Made by a program: the position numbers and the translations under genes. Source: Bradyrhizobium amphicarpaeae (GTDB taxonomy: Bacteria > Pseudomonadota > Alphaproteobacteria > Rhizobiales > Xanthobacteraceae). Taken from it: a stretch of DNA of 64,000 nucleotides. Shown piece by piece: positions 16,248 through 24,580 of this stretch; position 1 is the stretch's first letter, and every line of letters starts with the position of its first letter. The DNA lies in assembly GCF_002266435.3 (NCBI RefSeq), contig NZ_CP029426.2, forward strand, positions 5,424,001 through 5,488,000, read 5' to 3'. The notes under the pieces were generated by a model that saw only the letters and a program-made list of their open reading frames with translations, was not told the origin of the DNA and made no database searches.

Positions 16248-17002
16248 GCGGCAACCGTCCCAAGCTCGCGCCGCATCTGCGCGGCGAATTCGGGATAGGT
16301 CTCGGCAAGTTCGTCGAACACGCGGCCGCGGAGGAGGTCGAGTGTCGCGCGATCGGGCAGCGCGGTCTGCCGCGGCTCGGCGTCATGGGTGAACCGAAAG
16401 CCGGTCGCCTCTTTGATCTCCGCGAGATCATGCCCGGGATGGACACTCTCCAGCTCGAAGCCCGGCCGCGTCTTGTCGAAGCGGAAGAGGCTCTTGCCGG
16501 TCAGCAGGGCGATAGGACCGCCGCTCCTGAACACCCCGTCCGGACTGACACCTGGGGCACTGATGAAGTCCACCTTCTCGACGAAAACACGCGGCGTATG
16601 CTCCTCCCGGAACAGGATGACGCGCGGTACGACGAAATAGAGATAGGCCGACCCGAACGAGCCCGGCCAGCGCGCGCTCGATCGCGGATAGTCCCCGGCG
16701 CCGACGAGGTTCACGTTGCCGAAGCCGTCGATCTGGCCACCGCCGAGGAAGAACGCGTCGATCCGGCCCTGCCCCGCGCAATCGAACAGTTCCGCCGAAC
16801 CGTTGGTGAAGAAATTATGCTCGACGGAGCCGAGAATGGAGATGCGTGGACCGACGGCGCCCTCCGCTTCCTTCATTGCACGCAGCAGCATCGCGCCGGC
16901 GGCGGGAATCGGAGAGGACGCCCCTACGGCAACGTGCCTGACGCCATCGAGCAGCCGAGCGATCGTGCAGATCAGCACTTCGCGAGGGAGGACCTCAGCC
17001 AT
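16244..17002 (-). CDS. CoA-transferase subunit B (glutaconate CoA-transferase type)
   Basis: The 252-residue protein starts at an ATG overlapping the subunit A stop (TGATG). The GQIDGFGNVNLVGAGDY segment and the glycine-rich FFLGGGQIDG turn are typical of the beta subunit of class I CoA-transferases of the GctB type. GSVEHNFFTNGSAELFD precedes them; a classical catalytic Glu-containing 'ENG' motif is replaced here by SVEHNFF. The very long open frame over this region (to 17671) is an artefact of GC bias. It forms an A/B enzyme with the preceding gene. Confidence 0.85.
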   Translation of the reverse strand: MAEVLPREVLICTIARLLDGVRHVAVGASSPIPAAGAMLLRAMKEAEGAVGPRISILGSVEHNFFTNGSAELFDCAGQGRIDAFFLGGGQIDGFGNVNLVGAGDYPRSSARWPGSFGSAYLYFVVPRVILFREEHTPRVFVEKVDFISAPGVSPDGVFRSGGPIALLTGKSLFRFDKTRPGFELESVHPGHDLAEIKEATGFRFTHDAEPRQTALPDRATLDLLRGRVFDELAETYPEFAAQMRRELGTVAA

Positions 17003-17814
17003 CACGCGGGCTCCATCTGCGCCTGGGCCATATAGGCGGAGAAACCGTCGGCCGTTCGCGCGGCTTTCGCGTAGCGTGCGATCTCCGCGCTGTCGGTCGG
17101 ATACTCGCCCCACAGTCCATAGGGCCACGCCCCCTTCGGAGCGCGCGCCACCGCCGTGACGTAGAGCGAGGGCAGCACGCCGGCGGCGGTCATCTCGTCC
17201 GCAAGCAGATTCTCCTCGACGATGCGCTCCACCGTGACAAGCGCGATCCGCGAGGCGTAGGCCATCGCGGCAAGCTCGCGGCGCCGTCCGATCCAGACAT
17301 TGCCGAAGCGATCGGCCATCGGCACGTGGAAGATCGTGATGTCGGGTTTGATGGCGGGAATCAGCACGATCGGATCGCCTCCGTCCGCCATCGGATTGTC
17401 GACGACGCGCCAATCGTCGCGATGCCGGAGCAGATCCGTTCCGATCAGCCCCCGGAGCGGCATGAAGGGACTGCCCTTCTGCGCCGCCATCAGGCCCGCG
17501 TGGATGGCAGGACACGTCGCGTCCTTGAGTCGAACCGCGCCTTCCTTGACGGCGGCGTTGAAGCGGGGCGCCCCGCCCGCTTCGCCGAGCGAGACGGCGC
17601 TGGTCTCCACCGTCCGGACCAGGCCCGCGCCGACGAGCTGGTCGACCTGCAATCCGCCGGTCGGCACGCACACGAGATCGAGATCGCCCGCACCATGCTC
17701 AATGATCGGCCGCGTCATGGCCATGGAGACGCCGGCGTAATCCACCGGCAGCGCCACGCGCATGCCCGGCTCGATGTGCTTCGCCAATGCGCGAGGCTCG
17801 CTCAACACCATCAT
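17002..17814 (-). CDS. CoA-transferase subunit A (glutaconate CoA-transferase type)
   Basis: The 270-residue protein belongs to the class I CoA-transferase alpha family. It has an N-terminal VALPVDYAGVSMAMTRPI, the mid-region GLIGTDLLRHRDDW, and HVPMADRFGNVWIGRRRELAAMA, where 'AD..GN' is typical of the GctA branch. It is the first gene of the leftward run. The ribosome site GGGAGG abuts the first ATG, so translation may start at 17811 or 17808. An IclR-type operator lies 14 nt upstream, so its expression is probably controlled directly by the IclR protein encoded at 22246. Confidence 0.87.
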   Translation of the reverse strand: MMVLSEPRALAKHIEPGMRVALPVDYAGVSMAMTRPIIEHGAGDLDLVCVPTGGLQVDQLVGAGLVRTVETSAVSLGEAGGAPRFNAAVKEGAVRLKDATCPAIHAGLMAAQKGSPFMPLRGLIGTDLLRHRDDWRVVDNPMADGGDPIVLIPAIKPDITIFHVPMADRFGNVWIGRRRELAAMAYASRIALVTVERIVEENLLADEMTAAGVLPSLYVTAVARAPKGAWPYGLWGEYPTDSAEIARYAKAARTADGFSAYMAQAQMEPA

Positions 17815-17827
17815 CCTCCCAACAAGT

Positions 17828-17854
17828 GTTCTATATTGTGGAACGCTATTCCAA
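17828..17854 (-). promoter_or_regulatory. IclR-type operator, left copy
   Basis: The 27-bp sequence reads GTTCTATATTGTGGAAC followed by GCTATTCCAA. It contains half-sites TTCTA, TGGAA and TTCCA spaced five bases apart. Read on the minus strand it matches the right copy (18014-18040) at 25 of 27 positions. It lies 14 nt in front of the CoA-transferase start, a position suited to repression. TGGAA-N5-TTCCA is the usual shape of IclR-family sites. Confidence 0.8.
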
Positions 17855-18013
17855 ATAAATGTTAGACGGATTTGAATGCGACTGTCAATCTGGCTTCACC
17901 GGATAGGCCTTTGTTTACAGGGGAAGTCGCCCGCGCAGGCGATCGCGACGCGCGCGGCTGCGTCGCGGCTGAACGGCGCGACTTGACAAGTGCGCGCGCT
18001 ACGCCAAGAATAA

Positions 18014-18040
18014 TTGGAATAACGTTCTACAATATAGAAC
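18014..18040 (+). promoter_or_regulatory. IclR-type operator, right copy
   Basis: The site reads TTGGAATAACGTTCTACAA followed by TATAGAAC, the inverted near-copy of the left operator. Half-sites TGGAA-N5-TTCTA-N5-TAGAA form overlapping palindromes, consistent with a tetrameric IclR protein. It lies 16 nt upstream of the ABC-transporter start, just before the ribosome site GGGAGG. The two copies face outwards in the 242-nt divergent promoter. Confidence 0.8.
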
Positions 18041-18056
18041 AAGTGGGAGGAGAAGA

Positions 18057-19211
18057 ATGGGTGAGCCCGCGGCTCTGCGCACGACGCGCTCCGGCGACGT
18101 AGGCGCTCGCACGTCGCCAAGCGGCCTCCCACGGGAGCGCGGCACGATCGGATCGAGCATCGCCGTCCGCGACGCCGTGAAGCGATACGGCAGCTTTCAT
18201 GCGGTCGACCGGATCAGCATCGACATCGAGCCGGGTGAATTCATCACGCTCCTCGGCCCTTCCGGCAGCGGCAAGACGACGCTGCTCAACCTCGTGGCCG
18301 GATTCCAAAGCCTCGACAGCGGCGAAATCCTCGTCGACGGCAAGCCCGTCCACAACGTGCCCACGCACAAGCGCGGCTTCGGCATGGTCTTCCAGAGCTA
18401 CGCGCTGTTTCCCAACATGACGGTGAGCCAGAACGTGGCGTTTCCGCTTCGCATGGCGGGCGTCGACCGGGCAACCACGGACCGACGCGTCGCCGAGACG
18501 TTGGAAATCATGCGCCTGACGGAGCATGCGGCGAAGTCCCCCTCGCAGATGTCGGGGGGACAGCAACAGCGCGTCGCGATCGCCCGCGCCATCGTCAGGA
18601 GGCCTAGGGTCGTGTTGATGGACGAACCACTCAGCGCCCTCGACAGGCGGTTGCGCGAGTCGATCCAGATCGAGATTCGCGACCTGCACCGGACCATCGG
18701 CAGCACGATCCTGTTCGTCACCCATGACCAGGGCGAAGCCCTGACCATGAGCGACCGCATCGCGGTGCTCAACGCCGGCAAGATCGTCCAGATCGGCCGC
18801 CCCCTGGACATCTATCGACATCCAACGGATCGCTTCGTCGCCTCGTTCGTCGGCGAGAGCAACCTGATCGAAGCGGAGATTCTACAGAAGCGCGGATCGA
18901 CGCTGACGATGAAGAACCGCGCGGGATACGTGTTCAGCGCCGAAAGCCGGGACACGATCGACGTCGGGCGCGCAACCGTGCTGGTGCGTCCGGAACGCAT
19001 TGCCGTATCGAACGAGCCGACCGCGAATTCCACCCCCGTCAGCGTCACGTCTGCCATTTTCCTGGGCGAGATCCTGCGGATCGAAGCTCACATGGAGGGC
19101 GGAGAGCCGCTCCTGATCCGGTGCACCGACATGGCGGACCGGCCCCTGCCCTCCGTCGGGGATCGTCTGCACGTGAGCTGGGGCGCCGCGGATTGCTGGG
19201 TGCTTGCATGA
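18057..19211 (+). CDS. ABC transporter ATP-binding protein (PotA-like)
   Basis: The 384-residue ATPase has Walker A GPSGSGKTT, the Q-loop MVFQSYALFPNM, the signature MSGGQQQRVAIARAI, Walker B VVLMDEPLSALD and the H-loop VTHDQGEAL. A C-terminal TOBE-like domain (about 270-384) follows, as in PotA and FbpC-type ATPases. It energises the fused permease encoded next (ATGA overlap). The first 45 residues are a low-complexity extension; a shorter start is possible, but ATG 18057 has GGGAGG upstream. Expression is probably set by the IclR operator immediately upstream. Confidence 0.93.
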   Translation: MGEPAALRTTRSGDVGARTSPSGLPRERGTIGSSIAVRDAVKRYGSFHAVDRISIDIEPGEFITLLGPSGSGKTTLLNLVAGFQSLDSGEILVDGKPVHNVPTHKRGFGMVFQSYALFPNMTVSQNVAFPLRMAGVDRATTDRRVAETLEIMRLTEHAAKSPSQMSGGQQQRVAIARAIVRRPRVVLMDEPLSALDRRLRESIQIEIRDLHRTIGSTILFVTHDQGEALTMSDRIAVLNAGKIVQIGRPLDIYRHPTDRFVASFVGESNLIEAEILQKRGSTLTMKNRAGYVFSAESRDTIDVGRATVLVRPERIAVSNEPTANSTPVSVTSAIFLGEILRIEAHMEGGEPLLIRCTDMADRPLPSVGDRLHVSWGAADCWVLA

Positions 19212-21004
19212 ATTCGGCATCGATCGGCGTCCAGGCGGACCGTCCTGCGGAGCTTGATCTCGTCAGGAGGTTGAAGGATCCGGCGCTGCTGCTGCTGCCG
19301 GCGCTTGCCTTCCTGGCCTTCGTCTATCTCCTCCCGCTGATCGATCTGATCCGTATCAGCGTCAGCGGACCGTCGTGGTCGTCGTATTTCGCGCGGGTGT
19401 TCGCGATACCGCTCTATTGGGATTCGCTCGTCCGCACGATGCAGATCTCGGTGACCGTCGCGGGCCTGTGCCTGCTGTTCGGATATCCGACCGCGCTGCT
19501 CATTCACCGCAGTCGCGGCATTGCACAGGTCCTGATCGCGACCGCGATCGTGCTGCCCTATTTCATCGCCATCCTGATCCGGACCTACGCCTGGATGGTC
19601 CTGCTCGGTCGCAACGGGCCGGTCAACAAGCTGCTGGTCTCGATCGGCATATTGAGCGAGCCGGTGCAGCTGCTGTTCAATCGCGGCACGGTGCTTCTCG
19701 GCATGACCGCGGTGCTTCTGCCGCTGATGGTGCTGACGATCTATTCCAGCGTAGCGCGCCTCGACCAGAGCCTGACGCGCGCGGCGCTCGCCAGCGGCGC
19801 CGGGCCTCTTGCGGCGTTCTGGCGCGTGTTGCTTCCGCTGACCTTGCCCGGGATGGGCGCCGGCTTCCTGCTGGTCTTCGTCGCCGCGATCGGCTTCTTC
19901 ATTACGCCGACCCTGCTCGGGGGGCCCGGTGACCAGATGTTTGCCATGCATATCACCCAGCAGGCGGACTCGGTCACGTCGGAGGGATTCTTGCAAGCCT
20001 TGGGCGTGGTGCTGCTGACGATCACGTTGGCGGTGGTCGCGGTGGCCGGACGTTTCCTCGGCTTCGAGTTCATCTGGGGCGGCCGCAAGCTGACGGAGGC
20101 CGCGCCAAGAGCCACCGACGGCTACACGGGCGATGTCGGCCGCCGCAGCTTCGGCGCCTCGGTTGCCGATTTCATCGGCTGGCCGCTCCTGCGGCTGTTC
20201 GGGCGGCTGCCGGCGAGCTGCGGGACCTGGACCGTGCGCCTCATGGGCGGCCTGGTCATTGCCATTCTCATCCTGCCCATCATCGTGGTGATGATCATCT
20301 CCTTCAGCAGCGCGAGCTATCTGACCTTCCCGCCGCCGGGCTTTTCATTGCGCTGGTACGAGCAGTTCTTTTCCGATTCGAACTGGATGCGGGCGTTCTG
20401 GACATCCCTGGTCGTCGCGGCGATGTCGGCCGCCATCGCGATCGCGCTGGGCGCCTCGGCTGCCCTCGGCATCGTCAGGAGCAACATTCGCGGCAAATCA
20501 GCCATCATGCTGCTTCTCGTAAGTCCGATCATCGTTCCCCCGGTCGTGCTCGGCCTGTCGCTCTACAGCCTGTTCCTGCGTTTCGATCTCGTCGGCTCCG
20601 TGTTCGGCCTTGCCGCCGCGCATGCGATCGGCGGTCTTCCCCTCGTCGTGGTGATCCTGTCCGCCTCGCTTCAAGGCGTCGATACCAGGCTCGAACAAGC
20701 CGCCGCCGTCCATGGCGCGTCATCCTTGACAGTGTTCCGCCTGGTGACGCTGCCGGCCATCATGCCGGGCCTTGCCGCGGCGACGTTCTTCGCCTTCCTG
20801 CATTCGTTCGACGAACTGGTGTTGACGCTGTTCCTGTCGAGCGCGGAGCTGAAGACGCTTCCGCTCATGCTGTGGGGCGACGTCAACTATCGGCTCAACC
20901 CGGTGCTGGCCGTGGTCTCGACGCTGGAGGTGCTGCTGGTGGTCGCCGGGCTCGCCCTTGCACGCCCCGTTCTCGCGACGTCGCGGAAGGCGACGTCACA
21001 ATGA
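19208..21004 (+). CDS. Fused double ABC permease (PotB-PotC type)
   Basis: The 598-residue protein contains two complete MetI-type permease domains in one chain. The first has EAA-loop sequence AALASGAGPLAAFWRVLLPLTLPGM (around residues 195-220). The second has the equivalent AAAVHGASSLTVFRLVTLPAIMPGL near residues 500-525. Most PotB/PotC-type transporters use two separate proteins; fused forms are known for some ferric and polyamine-like importers. It starts at an ATG overlapping the ATPase stop, which fixes the start inside a longer open frame. It would import a small solute bound by the next gene's product. Confidence 0.92.
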   Translation: MNSASIGVQADRPAELDLVRRLKDPALLLLPALAFLAFVYLLPLIDLIRISVSGPSWSSYFARVFAIPLYWDSLVRTMQISVTVAGLCLLFGYPTALLIHRSRGIAQVLIATAIVLPYFIAILIRTYAWMVLLGRNGPVNKLLVSIGILSEPVQLLFNRGTVLLGMTAVLLPLMVLTIYSSVARLDQSLTRAALASGAGPLAAFWRVLLPLTLPGMGAGFLLVFVAAIGFFITPTLLGGPGDQMFAMHITQQADSVTSEGFLQALGVVLLTITLAVVAVAGRFLGFEFIWGGRKLTEAAPRATDGYTGDVGRRSFGASVADFIGWPLLRLFGRLPASCGTWTVRLMGGLVIAILILPIIVVMIISFSSASYLTFPPPGFSLRWYEQFFSDSNWMRAFWTSLVVAAMSAAIAIALGASAALGIVRSNIRGKSAIMLLLVSPIIVPPVVLGLSLYSLFLRFDLVGSVFGLAAAHAIGGLPLVVVILSASLQGVDTRLEQAAAVHGASSLTVFRLVTLPAIMPGLAAATFFAFLHSFDELVLTLFLSSAELKTLPLMLWGDVNYRLNPVLAVVSTLEVLLVVAGLALARPVLATSRKATSQ

Positions 21005-21030
21005 TCGATTTCAACTGGAGGAAAGAGAAA

Positions 21031-22125
21031 ATGCTGGGAATGAAACGCTGGCGGCTATCGGCTTCCGTATTGGCCTCGGCCCTGTTCGTCGCGATGGGAA
21101 CGGGTCTGGCTCAAGCGCAGAGCAACGTCGTGATCATGCAGGATCCGGGCGGCGGTTATGGCGATGCATTGCGAAAGGTCATGTACGATCCATTCGAGAA
21201 GGAGACCGGCATCAAGGTCGTCACCGTCCAGGAAGCCCGTAGCGGCCCGCGCATCAAGGCTCAGGCCGAAGCCGGCAAGGCGCAATGGGACCTGACGTTC
21301 ATCTTCGACCAGGAGACGAAGCTGCTCGGCGACTGCTGCCTGGCCGACATCGACTATTCCAAGCTATCGGACGGGGCGAAACAGACGCTGGCGGCGATGC
21401 CGGACAATTTAAAGCGCAAGAAGGGCGTGGCATTGCAGGTGATCGGCGTCGGCCTCGTCTACAACAAGGACAAGTACAAGGGCGAAAACGTACCGACGAG
21501 CTGGGCCGACTTCTGGGACGTGAAGAAATTCCCAGGCCGGCGCTGCATGCCGGCCTGGCCGCGTTTCGTGTTCGAAGCGGCGCTGATGGCCGACGGCGTG
21601 GAGAAGAGCAAGCTGTATCCGCTCGACATGGAGCGGGCGCTGAAGAAGGTCAAGGAGATCAAACCGCACATCGCCAAATGGTGGACGACGTCCGCCCAGC
21701 CGCCCCAACTCCTGCTCGACGGCGAGGCCGACATGTGCATGGCTTACACCGGCTCGATGAGCAAGCTCGCCCTGGAGGGCGCGCCGATCGACCTGACCTT
21801 CAACCAGGGCTTCGTCTACTACGACTTCTTCTCGATCCCCAAGGGCGCGCCGAACTACGACAACGCGCTCAAACTGCTGTCCTGGCGGCTCGAGCCCAAG
21901 CGCGCGGCGCAGCTCACCTCGACCTTCCCGGTCGCCCTCCCCTCCCGGGTCGTGTTCGAGGCCGCCACCGACAAGAAGCTCGCCCGCTACTGGGCCAACA
22001 ACCCGGACAACATCTCGAAGGCGATCGAGTGGAGCCCGGATTACTGGGGCGGACCTTCGCCGGCCGGAAACTCCACCAACGAAGAATACGGGCAGGAGAA
22101 GCTCAACGCCTTGCTGGCTCAATAG
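21031..22125 (+). CDS. Periplasmic substrate-binding protein (PotD/extracellular family 1-like)
   Basis: The 364-residue protein starts at the ATG with GGAGG eight nucleotides upstream. A signal peptide (MLGMKRWRLSASVLASALFVAM, cleaved after AQA) precedes a mature region beginning QSNVVIMQDPGGGYGDALRK. Segments such as VGLVYNKDKYKGENVPTSWADFW and GEADMCMAYTGSM are typical of spermidine/putrescine-type binding proteins (SBP_bac_8-like). The ligand may be a polyamine, but such proteins also bind other small organic compounds. The catabolic genes opposite hint at an organic acid, sugar derivative or amine as substrate. Confidence 0.9.
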   Translation: MLGMKRWRLSASVLASALFVAMGTGLAQAQSNVVIMQDPGGGYGDALRKVMYDPFEKETGIKVVTVQEARSGPRIKAQAEAGKAQWDLTFIFDQETKLLGDCCLADIDYSKLSDGAKQTLAAMPDNLKRKKGVALQVIGVGLVYNKDKYKGENVPTSWADFWDVKKFPGRRCMPAWPRFVFEAALMADGVEKSKLYPLDMERALKKVKEIKPHIAKWWTTSAQPPQLLLDGEADMCMAYTGSMSKLALEGAPIDLTFNQGFVYYDFFSIPKGAPNYDNALKLLSWRLEPKRAAQLTSTFPVALPSRVVFEAATDKKLARYWANNPDNISKAIEWSPDYWGGPSPAGNSTNEEYGQEKLNALLAQ

Positions 22126-22140
22126 GCAGGCTGATCCGCA

Positions 22141-22172
22141 GATGTCCCCGCTCCGCAAGGATCGGGGACATC
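22141..22172 (+). terminator. Perfect hairpin between the binding-protein gene and iclR
   Basis: A 10-bp perfect stem GATGTCCCCG/CGGGGACATC encloses a 12-nt loop. It lies 15 nt after the binding-protein stop. No T-run follows, so it may be a Rho-associated or mRNA-stabilising hairpin rather than a classical terminator. It would reduce read-through into the IclR gene. Confidence 0.55.
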
Positions 22173-22245
22173 CAATCCCCGGGACTATGGCCGACCGCCC
22201 GGCCGTGCTAGATCGGACGAAAGATCATTCTATTTCGGGAGACGG

Positions 22246-23067
22246 ATGGACAAGGCTTTTATCAAGGGACTGCGCCTGCTGGAAACGCTTGCTCTGAGCG
22301 AGCAACCTCGCGGGGTGACGGACCTCGCGAGCGAGTTGAAGCTCACCAAGAGCAACGTGCATCGGCTGCTCATGACCTTGCAGTCCCAAGGCTATGTGCG
22401 TCAAATCCCCCCCCACAGCATGTATGAGCTCACGACCAAGATCTGGGCGCTGGGCAGCCACGTGATCCACCGGATGGACCTCATCAACGTCGCGCGACCG
22501 GCGATGATGAAACTCGCCGAGAGCACGGGCGAAACCATTCATCTTTCGGTGCTCGAGGACACCGAAGTCGTCTACGTCGACAAGATCGAAAGCGCTCACC
22601 ATATTCGCGCCCACACCAGCGTGGGTATGCGTGCTCCCGCCTTCACCATGGCGACGGGAAAGGCGATGCTCGCACATATGCCGGATGACTACCTCGAACG
22701 GTTCCGGCCGCATCTCCGGCGGTACACCGAAGCGACGCGCACGACGATCAAGGAGCTGCGCGAAGACATCGAGCTGGCGCGCGCGCAGGGTTACTCCTCC
22801 GTGCTGCATGGCGAGTGGCGCGAGGGTATCGCGGCCTGCGCTTGCGCAATCCTCGGCCGCTCCGGCGAACTCGTCGGAGCGATCGGCATGTCCGGCCCCG
22901 ACACCCGCATCAAGCGCAAGCAGATCAAGGAATATTCAGTTCACGTGATGGAGGCAGCCCGAACCATCGGCGCCGCCCTTGGCTATTCCAGGCCGGCGGC
23001 ATACCCCGCCGTCAAAAGCCAATCGTCGGATCCTGCGCCTTCACATCCATCACGACGCGCCTCTTGA
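22246..23067 (+). CDS. IclR-family transcriptional regulator
   Basis: The 273-residue protein starts at ATG 22246 with GGGAG upstream. It has a winged helix-turn-helix (KGLRLLETLAL...VTDLASELKLTKSNVHRLLMTLQSQGYV). The IclR effector domain follows, with LSVLEDTEVVYVDKIES, the FTMATGKAML helix and a C-terminal CACAILGRSGELVGAIGMSGP. It most likely binds the two inverted operators in the 17815-18056 promoter and represses or activates both divergent transcription units in response to the pathway substrate. Location at the distal end of the transporter run supports this. Confidence 0.93.
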   Translation: MDKAFIKGLRLLETLALSEQPRGVTDLASELKLTKSNVHRLLMTLQSQGYVRQIPPHSMYELTTKIWALGSHVIHRMDLINVARPAMMKLAESTGETIHLSVLEDTEVVYVDKIESAHHIRAHTSVGMRAPAFTMATGKAMLAHMPDDYLERFRPHLRRYTEATRTTIKELREDIELARAQGYSSVLHGEWREGIAACACAILGRSGELVGAIGMSGPDTRIKRKQIKEYSVHVMEAARTIGAALGYSRPAAYPAVKSQSSDPAPSHPSRRAS

Positions 23068-23353
23068 TCTTGCCGTCACCGGATTCACCGCCCGCACGAG
23101 AGCGTCTAAATGGCTCCAAAATGCGTCTAGACATTCACACTCCGTAATTCCTGAGTGAGACGCTAGATGCTTGATTTCGTGAGGGGATTTATGGTGGGCG
23201 CGCCAGCATTCATCGCACGGTTATAATTTTCCATTGCCGACTGTGTTTTGGTTCGGAATCCCAGGGCCCGCCGCACCGTAGAATTCTTGAAGCCGAGCCC
23301 ATTGTCTCAACGACCGCCGCCTTCCTGCGGGGCTGCCTTCGCCAAAATGAGCC
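23068..23353. other. Intergenic gap without recognised features
   Basis: This 286-nt stretch between convergent genes contains a short repeated string GCGTCTA (near 23103 and 23122) and an inverted relative GACGCTAGA near 23160. I see no reading frame, RNA gene or convincing terminator. It marks the transition from the catabolic locus to the photosynthesis region. Confidence 0.4.
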
Positions 23354-23752
23354 CTAGCGGGCCACGCGGGGTATCAGCGGGATGCGGTTAGCAATAGCTA
23401 AGGTAGATGCCTCCGCGGTCTCAAGCGCGATCTTTTGCGCAAGCATGACGTCGCCTGGGACGAGCGCACCGGTGGGCGCGAAGCACCAGCCGATGCCCTC
23501 CTTGCCGTTCCGATCCAGCTCCCGGATATTTGCCGCGGTTCCGTAGCAAATCCGGTAGCGTTTGCCGCTGTCGGAACCGGTGACATCGAAGTATCTGGCC
23601 GCGTCGAATTGTTCGCGCTGTCCGGCGGAGAGCCAATCCCGCAGCAAGCGACGGCCGCGCGCTTCGGGCGTATTCTCCGCATGGACGGCGCGCAAAAGAC
23701 TGCGAATCAGTTTCAGCCGCGGCTGAGCGCGCCCTTTGATAGGCCATCGCAT
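23354..23752 (-). CDS. Conserved rhizobial hypothetical protein, 132 aa
   Basis: The soluble protein has an N-terminal helical part ending RDWLSAGQREQFDAARYFDV. A beta-rich core follows (SGKRYRICYGTAANIRELD, then IGWCFAPTGALVPGDVMLAQ) and a helix IALETAEASTLAIANRIPL. I recall similar small proteins as widespread in Bradyrhizobium without known function, but cannot name the family. It is oriented leftward, away from the photosynthesis superoperon end. Confidence 0.65.
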   Translation of the reverse strand: MRWPIKGRAQPRLKLIRSLLRAVHAENTPEARGRRLLRDWLSAGQREQFDAARYFDVTGSDSGKRYRICYGTAANIRELDRNGKEGIGWCFAPTGALVPGDVMLAQKIALETAEASTLAIANRIPLIPRVAR

Positions 23753-23761
23753 CGCGGCATC

Positions 23762-23983
23762 TCAACCACCGACCAGGCGGGGAAAGAACACCGTCTCGTC
23801 CGCCTGCGGATCGAAGGCCGTCAACCGGCGCACATCGCCTGGGCGCATCCGCACCGCGGCCGTAAAGCCTGCCGCGACCAAAGTCTCGAAGCGGTGCCGC
23901 GCCTCGGCGCTTTCATGCGCGTCCGCAGGGTCGAAATGGTGACGCCTGTCACCTGAATGATCCATCACGATATGAGTTGCCAT
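23762..23983 (-). CDS. Small hypothetical protein, 73 aa
   Basis: The ORF has a strong ribosome site (AAGGAGGA, 8 nt before the ATG), which makes it a credible gene. It encodes a hydrophilic protein with HHFDPADAHESAEARHRFETLVAAG followed by a beta-like FTAAVRMRPGDVRRL. The product ends ETVFFPRLVGG and is probably cytoplasmic. Only 9 nt separate it from the next gene downstream (23752), so the two are likely co-transcribed. No family recognised. Confidence 0.6.
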   Translation of the reverse strand: MATHIVMDHSGDRRHHFDPADAHESAEARHRFETLVAAGFTAAVRMRPGDVRRLTAFDPQADETVFFPRLVGG

Positions 23984-24016
23984 CGCAGAGATCCTCCTTG
24001 TGTTGACGCAACAAAT

Positions 24017-24496
24017 CTAGTCCGGCAACCGCGTGAGCCGCGGCCGCCACACCCCGAGAACGATGTTGGCCATCGCGATGGCCAAAAACACCCAGAGCGC
24101 AGCACGGCGCGTCCCCAATTCGCCGGCGAGCGCGAGGGGATCGATTTCGCCGGCCAACGCTCGCGCGCTTTGCTCGGCCTCCTGCTGGAGCGGCCCGACC
24201 ACGGAGACAAATCCCCATTCGAAAACGAGGACGCCCGTCGCAAGTTTGACCCATGCCCAGCCGGCGTTGTGAAACGCCCTGTTCACGGCGAGGGCCAACA
24301 GCCCGGCCACCAGAGTGAGCCCGAGCGACGGCATGAAGATCCAGGTCGCCACTGCACCCGTCGCGATGCTGAGCGGCGCGTATTGCGCGATCGCGCCCGG
24401 TGCGGGCGCGTGGCCGGCCATCACGAGAAAGCAGGCGACCGCGCCGACAAGGCCGATCGCTCCCAGCGTATGAAGAAACTTCATCAACTTCCGCAT
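24017..24496 (-). CDS. Small integral membrane protein with four helices
   Basis: The 159-residue protein has four predicted membrane segments. The first (FLHTLGAIGLVGAVACFLVM) contains a His and is followed by APLSIATGAVATWIFMPSLGLTLVAGLLALAV and a final VFLAIAMANIVLGVW. The layout resembles DUF2269-like or cytochrome-like inner-membrane proteins, but I cannot confirm the family. It lies 84 nt downstream of hemA and could be the last gene of the photosynthesis superoperon. Confidence 0.65.
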   Translation of the reverse strand: MRKLMKFLHTLGAIGLVGAVACFLVMAGHAPAPGAIAQYAPLSIATGAVATWIFMPSLGLTLVAGLLALAVNRAFHNAGWAWVKLATGVLVFEWGFVSVVGPLQQEAEQSARALAGEIDPLALAGELGTRRAALWVFLAIAMANIVLGVWRPRLTRLPD

Positions 24497-24580
24497 GATG
24501 GACCGTGGTTCGCAGAAACCTCGCCTATCGCACCATCGAGCAACTCCAAACGACCGGATCAGTCGTCCAGGGACCGCAAA

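Noticed and set aside
16244..17671. 475-residue version of CoA-transferase subunit B
   Set aside because: The N-terminal half is out of frame with and inside subunit A; the overlap TGATG start at 17002 gives a normal-sized subunit.
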